NCBI GenBank assembly: GCA_936928855.1
Contig: CAKZHZ010000001.1
Location: 1-31,983, forward strand
Direction: 5' to 3'
DNA from: an uncultured Polycyclovorans sp.
Lineage (GTDB): Bacteria > Pseudomonadota > Gammaproteobacteria > Nevskiales > Nevskiaceae
DNA: 31,983 nucleotides
Of this stretch, positions 31,839 to 31,983 are shown in pieces (the first letter of the stretch is position 1; each line of letters begins with the position of its first letter). The notes under the pieces were generated by a model, which saw only the letters and a program-made list of their open reading frames with translations, was not told the DNA's origin and made no database searches. Made by a program: the position numbers and the translations under genes.

Positions 31839-31983
31839 AGGGCGCGCAGGATGTCGTCGATCTTCTGGTCGATGACGGCAAGACGACGCACGACCTCGTC
31901 GAGGTCGGCGGCGGTGGGGGTCGAGGCGTTGGTGCCGCCCCACGTGGCGTGGGTGGGTCCGGGGAGGATCGTCACCTCGGCGG
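31835..31983 (-). CDS. C-terminal end of an unidentified gene (fragment)
   Basis: Read on the minus strand from the window's right edge, 48 codons encode a tail with TILPGPTHATWGGTNASTPT, then ADLDEVVRRLAVIDQKIDDI and LRAL, ending at TGA (complement 31835-31837). Codon use is strongly G/C at third positions and the helical end looks real. I do not recognise the family. It overlaps the open end of the mycolyltransferase frame. That is unlikely for two real genes and suggests another join near 31835. Confidence 0.5.
   Translation of the reverse strand, partial: AEVTILPGPTHATWGGTNASTPTAADLDEVVRRLAVIDQKIDDILRAL

Noticed and set aside
1..31983. tRNA, rRNA, CRISPR arrays, insertion sequences or phage genes
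   Set aside because: On reading through I saw no repeat arrays, transposase motifs, terminal inverted repeats or RNA-gene sequence that I could support.

Overview
The window is GC-rich, tightly packed bacterial DNA. Genes often overlap by ATGA or GTGA, and GC-rich third positions open many long antisense frames. Up to about 31.07 kb it reads as one Gram-negative, probably gammaproteobacterial, chromosome. The grounds are a TonB-dependent receptor start, lipoprotein and Tat signals, a TolC-type channel, a DUF1302/DUF1329 pair, a Fur-box-like operator and a steroid-ring catabolism set. That set suggests a steroid degrader such as those in Nevskiales/Solimonadaceae or Steroidobacteraceae; the taxon is inference only.

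Left part (1-6.0 kb): the 5' end of a TonB-dependent receptor (-), a possible frameshifted gene remnant, an SDR dehydrogenase, an LCM-type methyltransferase, a Fpr-type ferredoxin-NADP reductase behind a Fur-box-like palindrome, a crotonase, and a translationally coupled pair of EphD-like alpha/beta hydrolase and PF10118 putative metal-dependent hydrolase. A long minus-strand block (13.6-6.0 kb) runs SDR, crotonase, old-yellow-enzyme-like reductase, SDR, HExxH membrane protein, small His/Cys-rich protein, TolC-like lipoprotein, Tat-exported multicopper oxidase. It begins as an acyl-CoA/enone module and ends as a copper-handling module.

Middle part (13.7-25.4 kb, mostly +): a 45-residue Lys-rich protein, a RIO1-family kinase, a peptide deformylase, and a lipoprotein fusing a PQQ-type sugar-dehydrogenase propeller to a diheme cytochrome region. 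A TetR regulator (-) then diverges, across a palindrome, from a five-gene run: CocE/NonD lipoprotein hydrolase, SDR, DUF1302 barrel protein, DUF1329 periplasmic protein, carboxymuconolactone-decarboxylase-family protein.

Right part (25.4-31.0 kb): KstD-like dehydrogenase and HsaA-like monooxygenase (both -, with an intrinsic-terminator-like hairpin between them), and a divergent KshA-like Rieske oxygenase. Together these would carry out delta1-dehydrogenation, 9-alpha-hydroxylation with ring B opening, and ring A hydroxylation of a 3-ketosteroid. KshB, HsaB and HsaC are not in the window. A metallo-beta-lactamase-fold exported enzyme coupled to an SH3-like protein follows.

The last ~0.9 kb does not belong with the rest. 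It holds the N-terminus of a glycogen debranching enzyme joined in frame to the C-terminal part of a mycolyltransferase, which is a family of mycolic-acid actinobacteria. This is followed by the tail of an unrelated opposite-strand gene. I read it as several short actinobacterial fragments wrongly joined to the end of the contig, not as biology.
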